Positions 1-8,557 of a stretch of DNA of 64,000 bases are shown here, in pieces (positions within the stretch are counted from its first letter, which is position 1; each line of letters starts with the position of its first letter). The notes under the pieces are model-generated. The model was given only the letters and a program-made list of their open reading frames with translations. It searched no databases and was not told where the DNA came from. This stretch comes from Shinella kummerowiae (GTDB lineage Bacteria > Pseudomonadota > Alphaproteobacteria > Rhizobiales > Rhizobiaceae). The stretch lies in contig NZ_WUMK01000003.1 of assembly GCF_009827055.1 (NCBI RefSeq), forward strand, positions 620,001 through 684,000, in the 5' to 3' direction. Both the position numbers and the translations under genes were made by a program.

Positions 1-364
1 CGTCACCCTGCCCCATGCGGGCGCCTGGGCCGATCTGGCCGGTCTTCGTCAGGTCGTTGATCTCGTCCCACAAGGCAATACGGGAGACCTCGATCGGCTG
101 GATGGCACGCCAGTACCAAACGATATCGAGATTGTGGAAACACTGGTCGTAGATATCGTAGCTGTCCGGCTCCTGCGCGGCCTTGTGCTGCGTCACGATG
201 AAATCGTTGTTGTCGAAGCTGACCTCGATACCAAGATCGGCCTCCGCTTTCACCCGCAACTCTTCCAGCAGGGAGATGGCGGTGCCAAGCACGCGCAGCT
301 TAGGCTTGCCGGCCGTATGGAGAGCCGGGGTTGCGGGTGCCGGTTTCAAGGAATGTTTATTCAT
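1..364 (-). CDS. ABC transporter substrate-binding protein, PotD-like (C-terminus beyond left edge)
   Basis: Only the first 121 codons are visible; the gene runs off the left edge. The start overlaps the CobW stop as TGATG, so translation is probably coupled. After a polar N-terminus (MNKHSLKPAP...) the sequence KLRVLGTAISLLEELR begins an extracellular solute-binding fold like that of the binding protein at 3934-5166. SYDIYDQCFHNLDIVWYWRA matches the lobe-1 region of spermidine/putrescine-type binding proteins. No hydrophobic signal peptide or twin-arginine motif follows the visible start, which is odd for an exported protein; the true start or the export route is uncertain. Its partner permeases may lie to the left, or it may share those at 6759-8512. 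Confidence 0.72.
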   Translation of the reverse strand, partial: MNKHSLKPAPATPALHTAGKPKLRVLGTAISLLEELRVKAEADLGIEVSFDNNDFIVTQHKAAQEPDSYDIYDQCFHNLDIVWYWRAIQPIEVSRIALWDEINDLTKTGQIGPGARMGQGD

Positions 365-1434
365 CAAGGGCTCTGGGCGTTGCGGGCCTGCGCTGCCGCC
401 TCTGGCTGCGGGTGGGCCTCGACCTTCCCGGCAAGCGCGAAGGCGTTGAACGAGCGTTTCAACAGGTTCGCATCGAGACCGTCAACAATAAAGACGATGC
501 GGGAAGCGCGTTCGTTGAAGGGCCACGCATCCATATGCACAGGCGGATGAACGAGATGCTGCACGCCATGCACCGCAACGGGGCGTTCCTCGCCGGAAAG
601 GTTGAGAATACCCTTCACACGCAGCACACGATCGCCATGGCGATTGAGGAGCATGGTGAGCCAGACACCGAAGCCCGTCCAGTCTATCTGCTCATCGACG
701 ACGATGACGAAGGAGGAGATGGCCGATCGGTGCACAGCACCGTCCGCCGTCTGGAGCGCAGCCGGGGCGTCGCAGTAAAAGCCGCTCGCCGATTGCAATT
801 GGGCGGAACGATGCACCGCACCGTCGGCAAACAACGTTTCGGCATCGGGACCATGTGGTGTTGCGATATGGCAGATCGCATCCGGGTTCAGCTGGCGGAG
901 CCGCGTGATGAGCGTATCCGGCGCAACATCACAGAGATCCGTCTTCGTGATGACGATGCGGTCTGCAATGGCGGCCTGCCGGTTTGATTCCATATAGGTA
1001 TCGAGTTGCAACTGGCCGTTGACCGCATCGACGGTCGTCACCACGCTGCCGACACGAAAATGATGGCGCAGCACGGGGTCGGACTTCAACGTCGAAAGGA
1101 CCGGGAAGGGATCGGCAAGCCCTGTGCTCTCGATGATCACGCGGGCGAACGGCGGCACCAGGCCGCGTTCACGCTTGGAATGGAGCTCACGCAAGGCATC
1201 CGCCAGTTCACCACGCACGGTGCAGCAAACGCAGCCCGATTGCAGCAGCACCATCGTATCGTCGATGCGCTCGACGAGGTGATGGTCGAGGCCCACCTCT
1301 CCGAACTCGTTGATCAGCACGGCAGTATCGGACAGCGCCGGATCCGTCAGCAGGCGTTTCAAAAGCGTGGTCTTGCCCGACCCGAGGAAGCCGGTGAGCA
1401 GGTGGACGGGGGTGAATGCGGGTATATCAGTCAT
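364..1434 (-). CDS. CobW/COG0523-family (G3E) GTPase
   Basis: This 356-residue protein belongs to the G3E P-loop GTPases, which deliver metal ions (often zinc or cobalt) to target enzymes. The Walker A motif GFLGSGKTT lies near residues 15-23. The family metal motif GCVCC is at about residue 67, followed by the conserved TVRGEL. The switch and base-recognition segments ESTGLADP and TKTDL follow, and then a CobW_C domain. It overlaps the upstream small Cys protein by 8 bp and the downstream binding protein by a few bases, so all three are co-translated. In this operon it may metallate the deacetylase-family hydrolase at 1814-2695 or another cyclic-amide hydrolase; that partner is inferred from position only. 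Confidence 0.9.
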   Translation of the reverse strand: MTDIPAFTPVHLLTGFLGSGKTTLLKRLLTDPALSDTAVLINEFGEVGLDHHLVERIDDTMVLLQSGCVCCTVRGELADALRELHSKRERGLVPPFARVIIESTGLADPFPVLSTLKSDPVLRHHFRVGSVVTTVDAVNGQLQLDTYMESNRQAAIADRIVITKTDLCDVAPDTLITRLRQLNPDAICHIATPHGPDAETLFADGAVHRSAQLQSASGFYCDAPAALQTADGAVHRSAISSFVIVVDEQIDWTGFGVWLTMLLNRHGDRVLRVKGILNLSGEERPVAVHGVQHLVHPPVHMDAWPFNERASRIVFIVDGLDANLLKRSFNAFALAGKVEAHPQPEAAAQARNAQSP

Positions 1435-1759
1435 CCCTGCCCTCTTCCATCCGGGCGATGAGAACCGGATCGAGCGGATCGCACAGACGCCCCGAAAGCC
1501 GCTCGGCCGCCGGCCAGAGGTGGCCGAGGTCCTCGATCACCTCGCTCTTGCCGGTGCGCGTGGCGAGCACAAACGAAGCGCCCTGCCAATCGGAGAGGCT
1601 CATGCCGAAAGCGGCCAGCGCGCGGTTGGCAGCCGAGACGCGTCGGGCACGCTCGCGCCGGCGGTCGATACGTTCGACATTGCGCGTGAACACGCCGGGC
1701 CGGGCAACGGCATCCGTCCAATGCTCGTTTCCACCGATGACCCCGCACAGCGAACACAT
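1427..1759 (-). CDS. small conserved protein with N-terminal CxxC, partner of CobW gene
   Basis: The product is 110 residues and begins MCSLCGVIGG, a Cys-x-x-Cys pair at residues 2 and 5 that could bind metal or come from a zinc ribbon. The rest is basic and helical (VERIDRRRERARRVSAAN) and ends DPVLIARMEEGRDD. No known domain is recognised with certainty. Its 3' end overlaps the CobW start by 8 bp, which implies tight coupling. Because CobW proteins hand over metal, a role as client or metal adaptor is plausible but unproven. It is probably real: the codon use is GC-rich and regular, and it fills an operon slot that would otherwise be empty. Confidence 0.75.
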   Translation of the reverse strand: MCSLCGVIGGNEHWTDAVARPGVFTRNVERIDRRRERARRVSAANRALAAFGMSLSDWQGASFVLATRTGKSEVIEDLGHLWPAAERLSGRLCDPLDPVLIARMEEGRDD

Positions 1760-1813
1760 GGTGCTCTCCCCTCATGTCTTGCGAGGGAGCGGGCGGGCCG
1801 CTCCCTCGACAGG

Positions 1814-2695
1814 TTACTTCTTGCGCGGAAACCGCTTGGCAAAATCGTCGGCCATCTCGTTCATCGTGACGAACTTGACGCCCGGATGCTTGATCATATG
1901 CGCATAGAGACGCTCCAGCATCATCAGCACCTGCGGCCGGCCAGCGACATCCGGATGGATGGTGAGCGGGAAGACCGCATAGTCCATCTCGCGATAGACC
2001 CAGTCGAACTGGTCGCGCCACATCTGCTCGATATCGCGGGGATTGACGAAACCGTGGCTGTTCGGCGCCTTCTTCATGAACATCATCGGCGGCAGGTCGT
2101 CGAGATACCAGGAAGCCGGGATTTCGATGAGATCCGTTTCCTTGCCGCGTTTCAGCGGGATCATCCAGTCGGACGGCTTCTTCGAATAATCGATCTTGGT
2201 CCAGCTGTCGCCGACGCGCACATAGTAGGGCGTGAAGTCCTTGTGCATCAGCGAATGGTCGTACTTGATGCCGCGCTCGAGCAGCAACTCGTTGGTGACG
2301 GTGGAGAATTCCCACCAAGGCGCGACATAGCCGGTCGGCCGCTTGCCGGAGAGCTTGGTAACGAGCTCGATGCTCTTGTCGAGCACCTCTGTCTCCTGCT
2401 CGCGGGTCATGGCGATCGGGTTCTCGTGGGTGTAGCCGTGGATGCCGATCTCGTGGCCCGCGTCGGCGACCGCCTGCATCTCGTCCGGGAAGGTCTCGAT
2501 CGAATGGCCGGGGATGAACCAGGTCGTCTTGATACCGAAGCGCTCGAAGAGCTTCAGAAGCCGCGGGCTGCCGACCTCGCCGGCAAAGATGCCGCGCGAG
2601 ATGTCATCGGGCGAGTCCTCACCGCCATATGAGCCGATCCATCCGGCTACGGCATCGACGTCGACGCCGAAACCACACAAAATCTCTTTCGCCAT
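1814..2695 (-). CDS. polysaccharide deacetylase-family (PuuE/PgdA-like) hydrolase
   Basis: This is a 293-residue NodB-fold (carbohydrate esterase 4 family) hydrolase. The metal triad is visible as the acidic GVDVDA near residues 9-14 and HGYTHE (His about 86 and 90). TWFIPGH and TGYVAPWW are the usual core strands. It has no signal peptide, so it is cytoplasmic. Length and sequence resemble the subgroup containing allantoinase PuuE, the Helicobacter PgdA-type protein and cyclic imide hydrolases, rather than cell-wall chitin deacetylases. It sits inside a polyamine-type ABC operon, one gene from a CobW metal chaperone and near a hydantoinase/oxoprolinase pair. Cleavage of a cyclic amide or imide is therefore my preferred role. 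The substrate cannot be read from the sequence. Confidence 0.85.
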   Translation of the reverse strand: MAKEILCGFGVDVDAVAGWIGSYGGEDSPDDISRGIFAGEVGSPRLLKLFERFGIKTTWFIPGHSIETFPDEMQAVADAGHEIGIHGYTHENPIAMTREQETEVLDKSIELVTKLSGKRPTGYVAPWWEFSTVTNELLLERGIKYDHSLMHKDFTPYYVRVGDSWTKIDYSKKPSDWMIPLKRGKETDLIEIPASWYLDDLPPMMFMKKAPNSHGFVNPRDIEQMWRDQFDWVYREMDYAVFPLTIHPDVAGRPQVLMMLERLYAHMIKHPGVKFVTMNEMADDFAKRFPRKK

Positions 2696-2737
2696 TGGGT
2701 ATGTCTCCTTTGGTTTTCCCTTGAAGTTTCTGGATCG

Positions 2738-3841
2738 TCAGTGAGCTGGAATGACCGTTGCCTCGGCAGCCTTCCAGCTCAGGAATACGTTGCTGCCGGC
2801 GGGGAAATCGCCCGGCCGGTACTTGTCGACATGGGCCTCCAGCGAGACGGACCGGCCATCCTGGAGGCGCGCGGTCAGATGGGCGATATGCCCCACCACC
2901 TCGGAGCGCTCGATGAGAGCGTCGACGAGGTTGCTCGTGCCGGCCGTCGCAAGCGCGTCACGACGGGCTGCGGGATACACCTCGATGGCTTCCGCCGGGA
3001 TAACGAGGTTGACGATTCCCTTGTTTGCAAGGGTTCCATTGGCGCGGCCGGAAAGGGTGCCGATGCCGGTCGTCACGACAATGTCGTCGCCGTCGCTCCC
3101 GGCAACCTCACCCGACAGGACGGTGTTGCGCCCGATGAACTGGGCGACAAAAGGCGTGTTGGGCCGGGTGTAAAGCTGATGGGGCGGGCTCACTTGCTCG
3201 ACGCGCCCCTGGTTCATCACCACGATGCGGTCGGACAGCGCCAGCGCCTCGGACTGGGCATGGGTAACGAAGATGAAGGTAACGCCGAGGCTCTTCTGCA
3301 AAAGCTTCAGCTCGTTCTGGATCGCCTTGCGCAGGTTCGCATCGAGCGCGCCGAGCGGTTCGTCGAGAAGCAGGATATCCGGCTCGACGACCAGGCCACG
3401 GGCAAGCGCGATGCGCTGACGCTGACCGCCGGAAAGCCGGTCCGGCTTGCGTTCCGCAATGTCTTCGAGATCGAGCGTCGCAAGGATGCGCTCCACCTTC
3501 GCTTCACGCTCCGCTTTGGCGAGGCCTTTGACCTCGAGCCCGTAGCCGACATTGCGGCGCACGGTCATGTGCGGGAAGAGCGCATAATTCTGGAAGATCG
3601 TGGATGTCGGGCGCCGCTGCGGCGGCACGTCGTTCATGCGTTCGCCGCGGATAAACATGTTGCCGGACGAAATGCTTTCAAAGCCGGCGATCATGCGCAA
3701 CGTCGTCGTCTTGCCGCAGCCGGACGGCCCGAGGAAGGCGATGAACTCACCCTTGGCGACGGCCAGGTTGAAGTCGATGACGGCGGGGGTGCCGTTATCA
3801 TAAACTTTGCCGACATTGTTGAGTTCGAGGTCGAAAATCAT
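2738..3841 (-). CDS. ABC transporter ATP-binding protein, PotA-like
   Basis: The product is a 367-residue ATPase of the spermidine/putrescine/iron family. It has Walker A GPSGCGKTT, signature LSGGQRQRIALARGL, Walker B DILLLDEPLGALD and H-loop FVTHAQSEA, followed by a TOBE domain that begins around residue 280. The reading frame stays open upstream, but the N-terminus MIFDLELNNVGKVYDNG matches the family. It follows the binding-protein gene at 3934 with a short hairpin between them. This is the second ATPase gene of the operon (the other is at 8558-9643), so it may serve a second importer whose permeases lie left of the window, or the two may form a heterodimer. Confidence 0.93.
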   Translation of the reverse strand: MIFDLELNNVGKVYDNGTPAVIDFNLAVAKGEFIAFLGPSGCGKTTTLRMIAGFESISSGNMFIRGERMNDVPPQRRPTSTIFQNYALFPHMTVRRNVGYGLEVKGLAKAEREAKVERILATLDLEDIAERKPDRLSGGQRQRIALARGLVVEPDILLLDEPLGALDANLRKAIQNELKLLQKSLGVTFIFVTHAQSEALALSDRIVVMNQGRVEQVSPPHQLYTRPNTPFVAQFIGRNTVLSGEVAGSDGDDIVVTTGIGTLSGRANGTLANKGIVNLVIPAEAIEVYPAARRDALATAGTSNLVDALIERSEVVGHIAHLTARLQDGRSVSLEAHVDKYRPGDFPAGSNVFLSWKAAEATVIPAH

Positions 3842-3886
3842 CGGTGTCTCCCGAAGAGGGCTGTTTTCGCAAGTCCGGACACGGGG

Positions 3887-3901
3887 CCGGTCGGGGACCG
3901 G
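3887..3901 (-). other. intercistronic stem-loop after the binding-protein gene
   Basis: CCGGTC-GGG-GACCGG forms a perfect 6-bp stem with a 3-base loop in the 92-bp gap between the binding-protein stop (3934) and the ATPase start (3841). No U-tract follows, so it is not a classic terminator. Hairpins at this spot often protect the upstream binding-protein mRNA or partly attenuate the downstream gene. A comparable hairpin follows the other binding-protein gene at 27045. Confidence 0.4.
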
Positions 3902-3933
3902 AACACGTGCGTCCCGGCCCCCACGTCTTGGGA

Positions 3934-5166
3934 TCAAGCGTTGAGGAATTCGTCCCACTTCTGGATGAGGTGATCGTATTCTTCCGGCCACTGGTGCCAG
4001 TAGGCGACGTTCTTGGCGCGCTCCTCGAGCGAGCCGCCATCGCGAAGGTCGCCTTCCTTGATGCCGCGCTCTTCCGCGCCGACCCAGGGCTTGCCTTCGT
4101 ACCAGAAGGCATATTTCTCCGGCGCCATGACATCCTTGATGTTGGTGGACGGCGAATAGTAGCCCTGCTCGGAAACGGTGATGCCCGGCTCGCCCGAGAG
4201 CCAATAGTCGGCATAGGCGATGACGGCGTCCCTGTTGGTCGTGCCGGCAATCATCGACGGGCCGATCGCCCAGCCGCGATAGCCTTCCTTCGGCACGGCA
4301 TACTTACAGGCCTTGCCCTGCGCCTTGACGGCCATGACGGCCGGTTGCCAGGCATCGCACACGACCATTTCGCCCGACGCCATCAGGTTGACCAGCTCGC
4401 CGAAATCGCCCCAGAGCGCACGGAACTGACCTTCCTTCTTCTTGGATACGAGGAAGGCGGCGGCTTCGTCGATTTCAGCAGCCGTCGGATTGCCCGGGTT
4501 CTTGACGTCGGAGAGGCCGAGCGAATTCATTGCCATGATGGCCTGACCGAAGGCGATGAGCGGATCGGTGTTGAGGCCCGATTTGCCCTTCCACTTCGGA
4601 TCGAAGATCGCCGTCCAGGTGTTGGCTTCCTCGTCGGAAAGCACATCGGGATTGTAGCCGATGGAATCGTAGTTGTAGACGGCGGGGATCATGTTCAACA
4701 CGGTCTGGGCCTCGTCCGCCCAGATCTGGCCGACGATCTGTGCGGCGCGGTCCCATTTGTCGCTTGCCGTGGTGAAGGTTTCGCGAATGTTCGCCCAGTT
4801 CTTTAGCGAAGCTGCCGGGATCGCCTCGACATTGTCCGTCATGACGATCGACGGCAGGCGCTCTGCGATGATCTCCCAGCAATCGTAGTCCTTCGAGCCG
4901 GAGAGGATCTTGGTCTGTGCGTCCGGGAAGGTGGCTGCGGTGCCGGACGTGCCGCCGACGCCTGAAGCCTTCTTGAATTCTTCAAGGATGCGCTCCTGCA
5001 CCGTGACCGACAGGCCAATGGTACGCAGTTGCTGGCCGGCAAGGTCGGCCCCTTGCGCAAAGGCCATGCGTGACGACAGGAAGGGTGTGCCACCGCCCAT
5101 GGCCAGCGCCATCACACCGGCCGAGCGCTTGAGGAGCGAGCGGCGATTGATTTCCGACTTGAACAT
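3934..5166 (-). CDS. ABC transporter substrate-binding protein with Tat-like signal, PotD-like
   Basis: This is a 410-residue periplasmic binding protein. The N-terminus has a twin-arginine signal (NRRSLLKR, residues about 7-14), a hydrophobic stretch (AGVMALAMGG) and a probable cleavage after AFAQG. The body is of the spermidine/putrescine type: DCWEIIAERLPSIV, AVYNYDSIGYNPD and VCDAWQPAVMAVKAQGK are typical substrate-lobe segments. A GGAG-type ribosome site precedes the ATG. It lies between two SDR genes and the PotA-like ATPase, as part of the long importer operon. The ligand is unknown; the context suggests a small nitrogenous, possibly cyclic, compound rather than a polyamine. Confidence 0.92.
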   Translation of the reverse strand: MFKSEINRRSLLKRSAGVMALAMGGGTPFLSSRMAFAQGADLAGQQLRTIGLSVTVQERILEEFKKASGVGGTSGTAATFPDAQTKILSGSKDYDCWEIIAERLPSIVMTDNVEAIPAASLKNWANIRETFTTASDKWDRAAQIVGQIWADEAQTVLNMIPAVYNYDSIGYNPDVLSDEEANTWTAIFDPKWKGKSGLNTDPLIAFGQAIMAMNSLGLSDVKNPGNPTAAEIDEAAAFLVSKKKEGQFRALWGDFGELVNLMASGEMVVCDAWQPAVMAVKAQGKACKYAVPKEGYRGWAIGPSMIAGTTNRDAVIAYADYWLSGEPGITVSEQGYYSPSTNIKDVMAPEKYAFWYEGKPWVGAEERGIKEGDLRDGGSLEERAKNVAYWHQWPEEYDHLIQKWDEFLNA

Positions 5167-5240
5167 GTCTCTTCTCCAGTTTGTTTATCGTTCCCCGGAG
5201 CCGCCCCGCGACCCCTGTTCGCCCGCCCTCTCGAGGCGGT

Positions 5241-6008
5241 TCAGTACCGGCCCACGAGCAGGCCGCCATCCACGACCAACACCTGGCCGGTCATGTATCT
5301 CGCAGCGTCGGAGGCAAGGAACGCGGCGACATCGGCGATGTCCTCCGGCGTCCCGAGCCGTCCCATCGGGATGAATTCCGCTGCTTTTTCCGCACCCGCC
5401 GGGCCAAGCGAATTCTCCTCGGAGAGAAGCTGGGCAGTGCGAATGTAGCCCGGCGCAAGGCCGTTCACGCGCACACCGTCGCGGGCCAACTCGACGGCAA
5501 GGCCGCGCACAAGACCGACGACACCGGACTTGGCCGCGGAATAATGCACATGCTCGTCCCAGCCATAGGCAACGCCCATGATCGAGGAGAGCGCGATAAC
5601 AGCGCCGGAGCGGCGCGTACGCATGCCGGGCGCGGCTGCCCGTACAAGACGGAAGATGCCCTTGAGGTCGATATCGAAGGTGAGGTCCCACTTCTCGTCC
5701 GTCAGGTCGGCAAGCGGCGTGCGGTGCGCGATGCCGGCATTGGCGACGATCACGTCGATCCGGCCATGGCGTTCCTCTATATCAGCGACAAGCGCATCGG
5801 CCTCGGCTGTCGAGCGAACGTCGTAAAGCCGGAACTCGGCGGAACCGCCAGCGGCATTGATCGCATCGGCGGTTGCCCGGCCTTCTCTTTTGAGAATGTC
5901 CGTGACGACAACGTGGTCGCCCAGCACCCCGAAGGCCTTCGCCGTGGCCGCGCCGATACCGATGCCGGCTCCGGTGACGATGACGATGCGTTTTGTCTCT
6001 ACGGTCAT
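5241..6008 (-). CDS. SDR-family NAD(P)-dependent oxidoreductase
   Basis: The product has 255 residues and is a classical short-chain dehydrogenase. The nucleotide motif TGAGIGIG is near residues 12-19, NAGIAH near 90, and the catalytic pair is in YSAAKSG (Tyr-x-x-x-Lys). The C-terminus TGQVLVVDGGLLVGRY is the usual family ending. It is one of two adjacent SDR genes (about 13 bp apart) placed between permease and binding-protein genes, so both probably process the imported substrate or its ring-opened alcohol or ketone. The substrate is not identifiable. Confidence 0.93.
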   Translation of the reverse strand: MTVETKRIVIVTGAGIGIGAATAKAFGVLGDHVVVTDILKREGRATADAINAAGGSAEFRLYDVRSTAEADALVADIEERHGRIDVIVANAGIAHRTPLADLTDEKWDLTFDIDLKGIFRLVRAAAPGMRTRRSGAVIALSSIMGVAYGWDEHVHYSAAKSGVVGLVRGLAVELARDGVRVNGLAPGYIRTAQLLSEENSLGPAGAEKAAEFIPMGRLGTPEDIADVAAFLASDAARYMTGQVLVVDGGLLVGRY

Positions 6009-6021
6009 GGGCTACTCCGGT

Positions 6022-6762
6022 TCAAAGCATGACATCGCCGGAATTGGGTCCGAGCGTCTGTCCGACAAAAAGGCTGGCGGCGGGCGAAGCAAGGAAGGCG
6101 ACCGTCTCTGCCACTTCCTCCGGCTCGCCGAAGCGCCCCAGCGGCAGGCCGGCACGTTTGGTGGCGCGCCATTCCTCCGATAGCCCCATGACCAGCGGGG
6201 TGTTGATGGGGCCGGGCGCAACCGCGTTCACCCGCACGCCACGGGAGGAAACCTCTCGGGCAAGCGCTTTGGTCATGCCGATGATCGCCGCCTTGGCGCC
6301 GGAATAGTGGACGAGCTCGACACCACCGATCTGGCCGAGTTGCGAGGCGACATTGACGATGTCGCCCGCACCGCGCGCCAGCATCGCCGGCAGCACTGCC
6401 TTGGTCATCAGGAATGTGCCGCGCACATGCACGGCGAACATCCGGTCGAAGTCAGCGACCGTAAGCGTCTCGAACAGCGCCTGATGGGCAATGCCGGCAT
6501 TGTTGACGAGGAGCGAAACCTCCCCATGCGCCTCGACGGCGAGCGTATGGATGGCGGCCACATCCGTCTCGCTGGAAACATCGCCGGCCACGGCGACAGC
6601 CGTGCCGCCTGCAGCGCGGATTTCACCGGCGACGGCTGTCGCCCGTTCGAGCGAGAGGTCGTTGACCGTCACGCTGTATCCATCGGCAGCGAGCTTGACG
6701 GCGATGGCGCGACCTATGCCAGAACCGGCACCGGTGATGAGGGCGGAACGGCCGGCCATCAT
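6022..6762 (-). CDS. SDR-family NAD(P)-dependent oxidoreductase (second copy)
   Basis: This is a 246-residue classical SDR with TGAGSGIG at the N-terminus, NNAGIAH, the catalytic YSGAKAA and a C-terminus SLFVGQTLGPNSGDVML. The ending departs from the usual 'DGG' sequence (GPNSGD instead). Its start overlaps the upstream permease stop by 4 bp (ATGA). It differs clearly from the SDR at 5241, so the two are not a recent duplication and could catalyse successive steps. Confidence 0.92.
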   Translation of the reverse strand: MMAGRSALITGAGSGIGRAIAVKLAADGYSVTVNDLSLERATAVAGEIRAAGGTAVAVAGDVSSETDVAAIHTLAVEAHGEVSLLVNNAGIAHQALFETLTVADFDRMFAVHVRGTFLMTKAVLPAMLARGAGDIVNVASQLGQIGGVELVHYSGAKAAIIGMTKALAREVSSRGVRVNAVAPGPINTPLVMGLSEEWRATKRAGLPLGRFGEPEEVAETVAFLASPAASLFVGQTLGPNSGDVML

Positions 6763-7604
6763 GCCTCCTCCTGGATCGCCATGCGCTTGGCGCGGCGCAC
6801 CGACAACGCCATCAGGACCGCGTATGTGCCGAGCAGCGCGAAGGAGAAGAGTGTCGTGAGCACGCCGAACGCGAAGACGTTCGGATGCACCTCCACCGAG
6901 AAGGTGCCGTAGATGGCCAGCGGCAGCGTGAGATCCCGGCCCGATGCGAAGAGCGTGCGCGAGAACTCGTCGTAGGAAAGCGTGAAGGCGAAGAGCATGG
7001 CCGAAAGCACGCCGGGGAAGATCAACGGGAAGGTGATCTTGCGGAAGGTGCGCGCCGGGGTGACGCCAAGCGACCAGGACGCTTCCTCGACGCTCGGATC
7101 AAAGCGGTTGAAGATGGCGAGCATGACTAGGAAGGCGAAGGGGAACGTGTAGACGACATGCAGCACGAAGGCCGTGCCCCACCAATGGCGGTCGATGCCG
7201 AGCGCGTTGGCGACGAGCGCCATGCCGAGACCGACGAGCACCCCGGGTACCATCATGCCGAGGACGATGAGATAGAAGACGACGCCCGAGCCACGAAACT
7301 TCTTGCGAAACGCCTGCGCCGCGGTGACGCCGAGCACGGTCGAGACGATCATGGTCATGACGGCGAGCCCCAGCGAACGCACCAGTGCCTGCTCGATGGG
7401 CAGCGGAGCAATGCGCGACGGTGGCGTAAGGCCGAAGAGGTGTTTGTACCAGTAGGTCGACCATTCGATGATCGGGAACTGCGGCCCGCCTTCCGGTCCG
7501 GTCTGGAACGAGAGGATCGCTAGCACGGCAAGCGGGCCATACAGGAAGATGATGAAGAGCGCCGTGTAGAGGCCGAGGCTGACCTTGATGCCGGATGCAT
7601 TCAT
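6759..7604 (-). CDS. ABC transporter permease, PotC-like
   Basis: The product is a 281-residue inner-membrane permease with about six membrane segments, beginning GLYTALFIIFLYGPLAVLAI. The EAA-like cytoplasmic loop EEASWSLGVTPARTFRKI, which contacts the ATPase, is near residue 180. The start chosen is the ATG at 7604: the frame is open further upstream, but that stretch overlaps the preceding permease and reads as arginine-rich shadow. It follows the PotB-like gene by 2 bp and overlaps the next SDR by 4 bp. Confidence 0.92.
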   Translation of the reverse strand: MNASGIKVSLGLYTALFIIFLYGPLAVLAILSFQTGPEGGPQFPIIEWSTYWYKHLFGLTPPSRIAPLPIEQALVRSLGLAVMTMIVSTVLGVTAAQAFRKKFRGSGVVFYLIVLGMMVPGVLVGLGMALVANALGIDRHWWGTAFVLHVVYTFPFAFLVMLAIFNRFDPSVEEASWSLGVTPARTFRKITFPLIFPGVLSAMLFAFTLSYDEFSRTLFASGRDLTLPLAIYGTFSVEVHPNVFAFGVLTTLFSFALLGTYAVLMALSVRRAKRMAIQEEA

Positions 7605-7606
7605 GA

Positions 7607-8512
7607 TCAGAGCTCCTTCCTGAGATCGACGACACGCAGCAGGGCGGCAACGACGGCTCCCATGAGAATGGTCAGCACCACGCCAGCGACCGCGGCGAAG
7701 GCCCATTTCAACGATCCGACCTGGGTCACGATGATATTGCCGAGGAGGTTCACCTTGCGGCCGGAAAGCGCGGCGGACGTCGCGAATTCGCCGAGCACCA
7801 TGACAGAAACGAAGATGGCGCCCACCACCACGCCAGGCATGGAAAGCGGCAGGATGATGGTGCGGAAGATGCGCCAGAAGCTCGCGCCGAGATCCTGCGC
7901 GGCCTCGATGACCGATGGATCGATGCGGCCCAGCATGAAGGCGATCGGCCCGACCATGAAGACGCAGTAGATCTGCGTCATGCCGATGATGACGGAGAGT
8001 TCGGAAAACAACAGCACCTCGATAGGCTGCGTCACGACGCCGAGCTTCATCAGGATCATGTTGATCGCGCCCTCCTTGCCGAGCATGGGCCGCCAGGCCA
8101 GCACGCGGATGAGGAACGACGTCCAGAACGGGATGACGCAGAGCACGAGCAGCGCCGTCGAGAGCGTCTTGTTCTTGACGAACAGACCGACGAAGAGCGC
8201 CGCCGGATAGCCAACGAGAAGCGTGCAGACCAGCACGATCAGCCAGATGCGAACCGTCGTCCAGAGCGCACCGAGATAGGTGTCGCTGGAGAAAAAGGTG
8301 ACCCAACTCTTGAGCGTCAGTGTCGGCTCGATCTTGAAGGTTGTCTGTGTCCAGAAGGATACGTAGACCATCATCAGGATCGGCGCGACGAGGAACAGCA
8401 GCATCCAGAGTGCGCCGGGCGCGAGCAGCCAGAAGGTGCGGTCGGGTTGCTTGCGGGCGTGATGTTCGGCCGTTTCGACGGGCGTGTCATGACTGGTTGC
8501 GGCCATCGTCAT
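7607..8512 (-). CDS. ABC transporter permease, PotB-like
   Basis: This is a 301-residue permease. A soluble 25-residue N-terminus precedes the first membrane helix (FWLLAPGALWMLLFLVAPIL). The EAA loop EAAQDLGASFWRIFRTIILP lies near residue 205. It is the first of two permeases that should form the heterodimeric channel with the gene at 6759. It lies 45 bp after the ATPase at 8558, in the usual ATPase-permease-permease order of polyamine-type importers. Confidence 0.93.
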   Translation of the reverse strand: MTMAATSHDTPVETAEHHARKQPDRTFWLLAPGALWMLLFLVAPILMMVYVSFWTQTTFKIEPTLTLKSWVTFFSSDTYLGALWTTVRIWLIVLVCTLLVGYPAALFVGLFVKNKTLSTALLVLCVIPFWTSFLIRVLAWRPMLGKEGAINMILMKLGVVTQPIEVLLFSELSVIIGMTQIYCVFMVGPIAFMLGRIDPSVIEAAQDLGASFWRIFRTIILPLSMPGVVVGAIFVSVMVLGEFATSAALSGRKVNLLGNIIVTQVGSLKWAFAAVAGVVLTILMGAVVAALLRVVDLRKEL

Positions 8513-8557
8513 CTCTCATTCTCCTGGCGGATCGGGGCGCATGCAGGGTGTGCAGCA

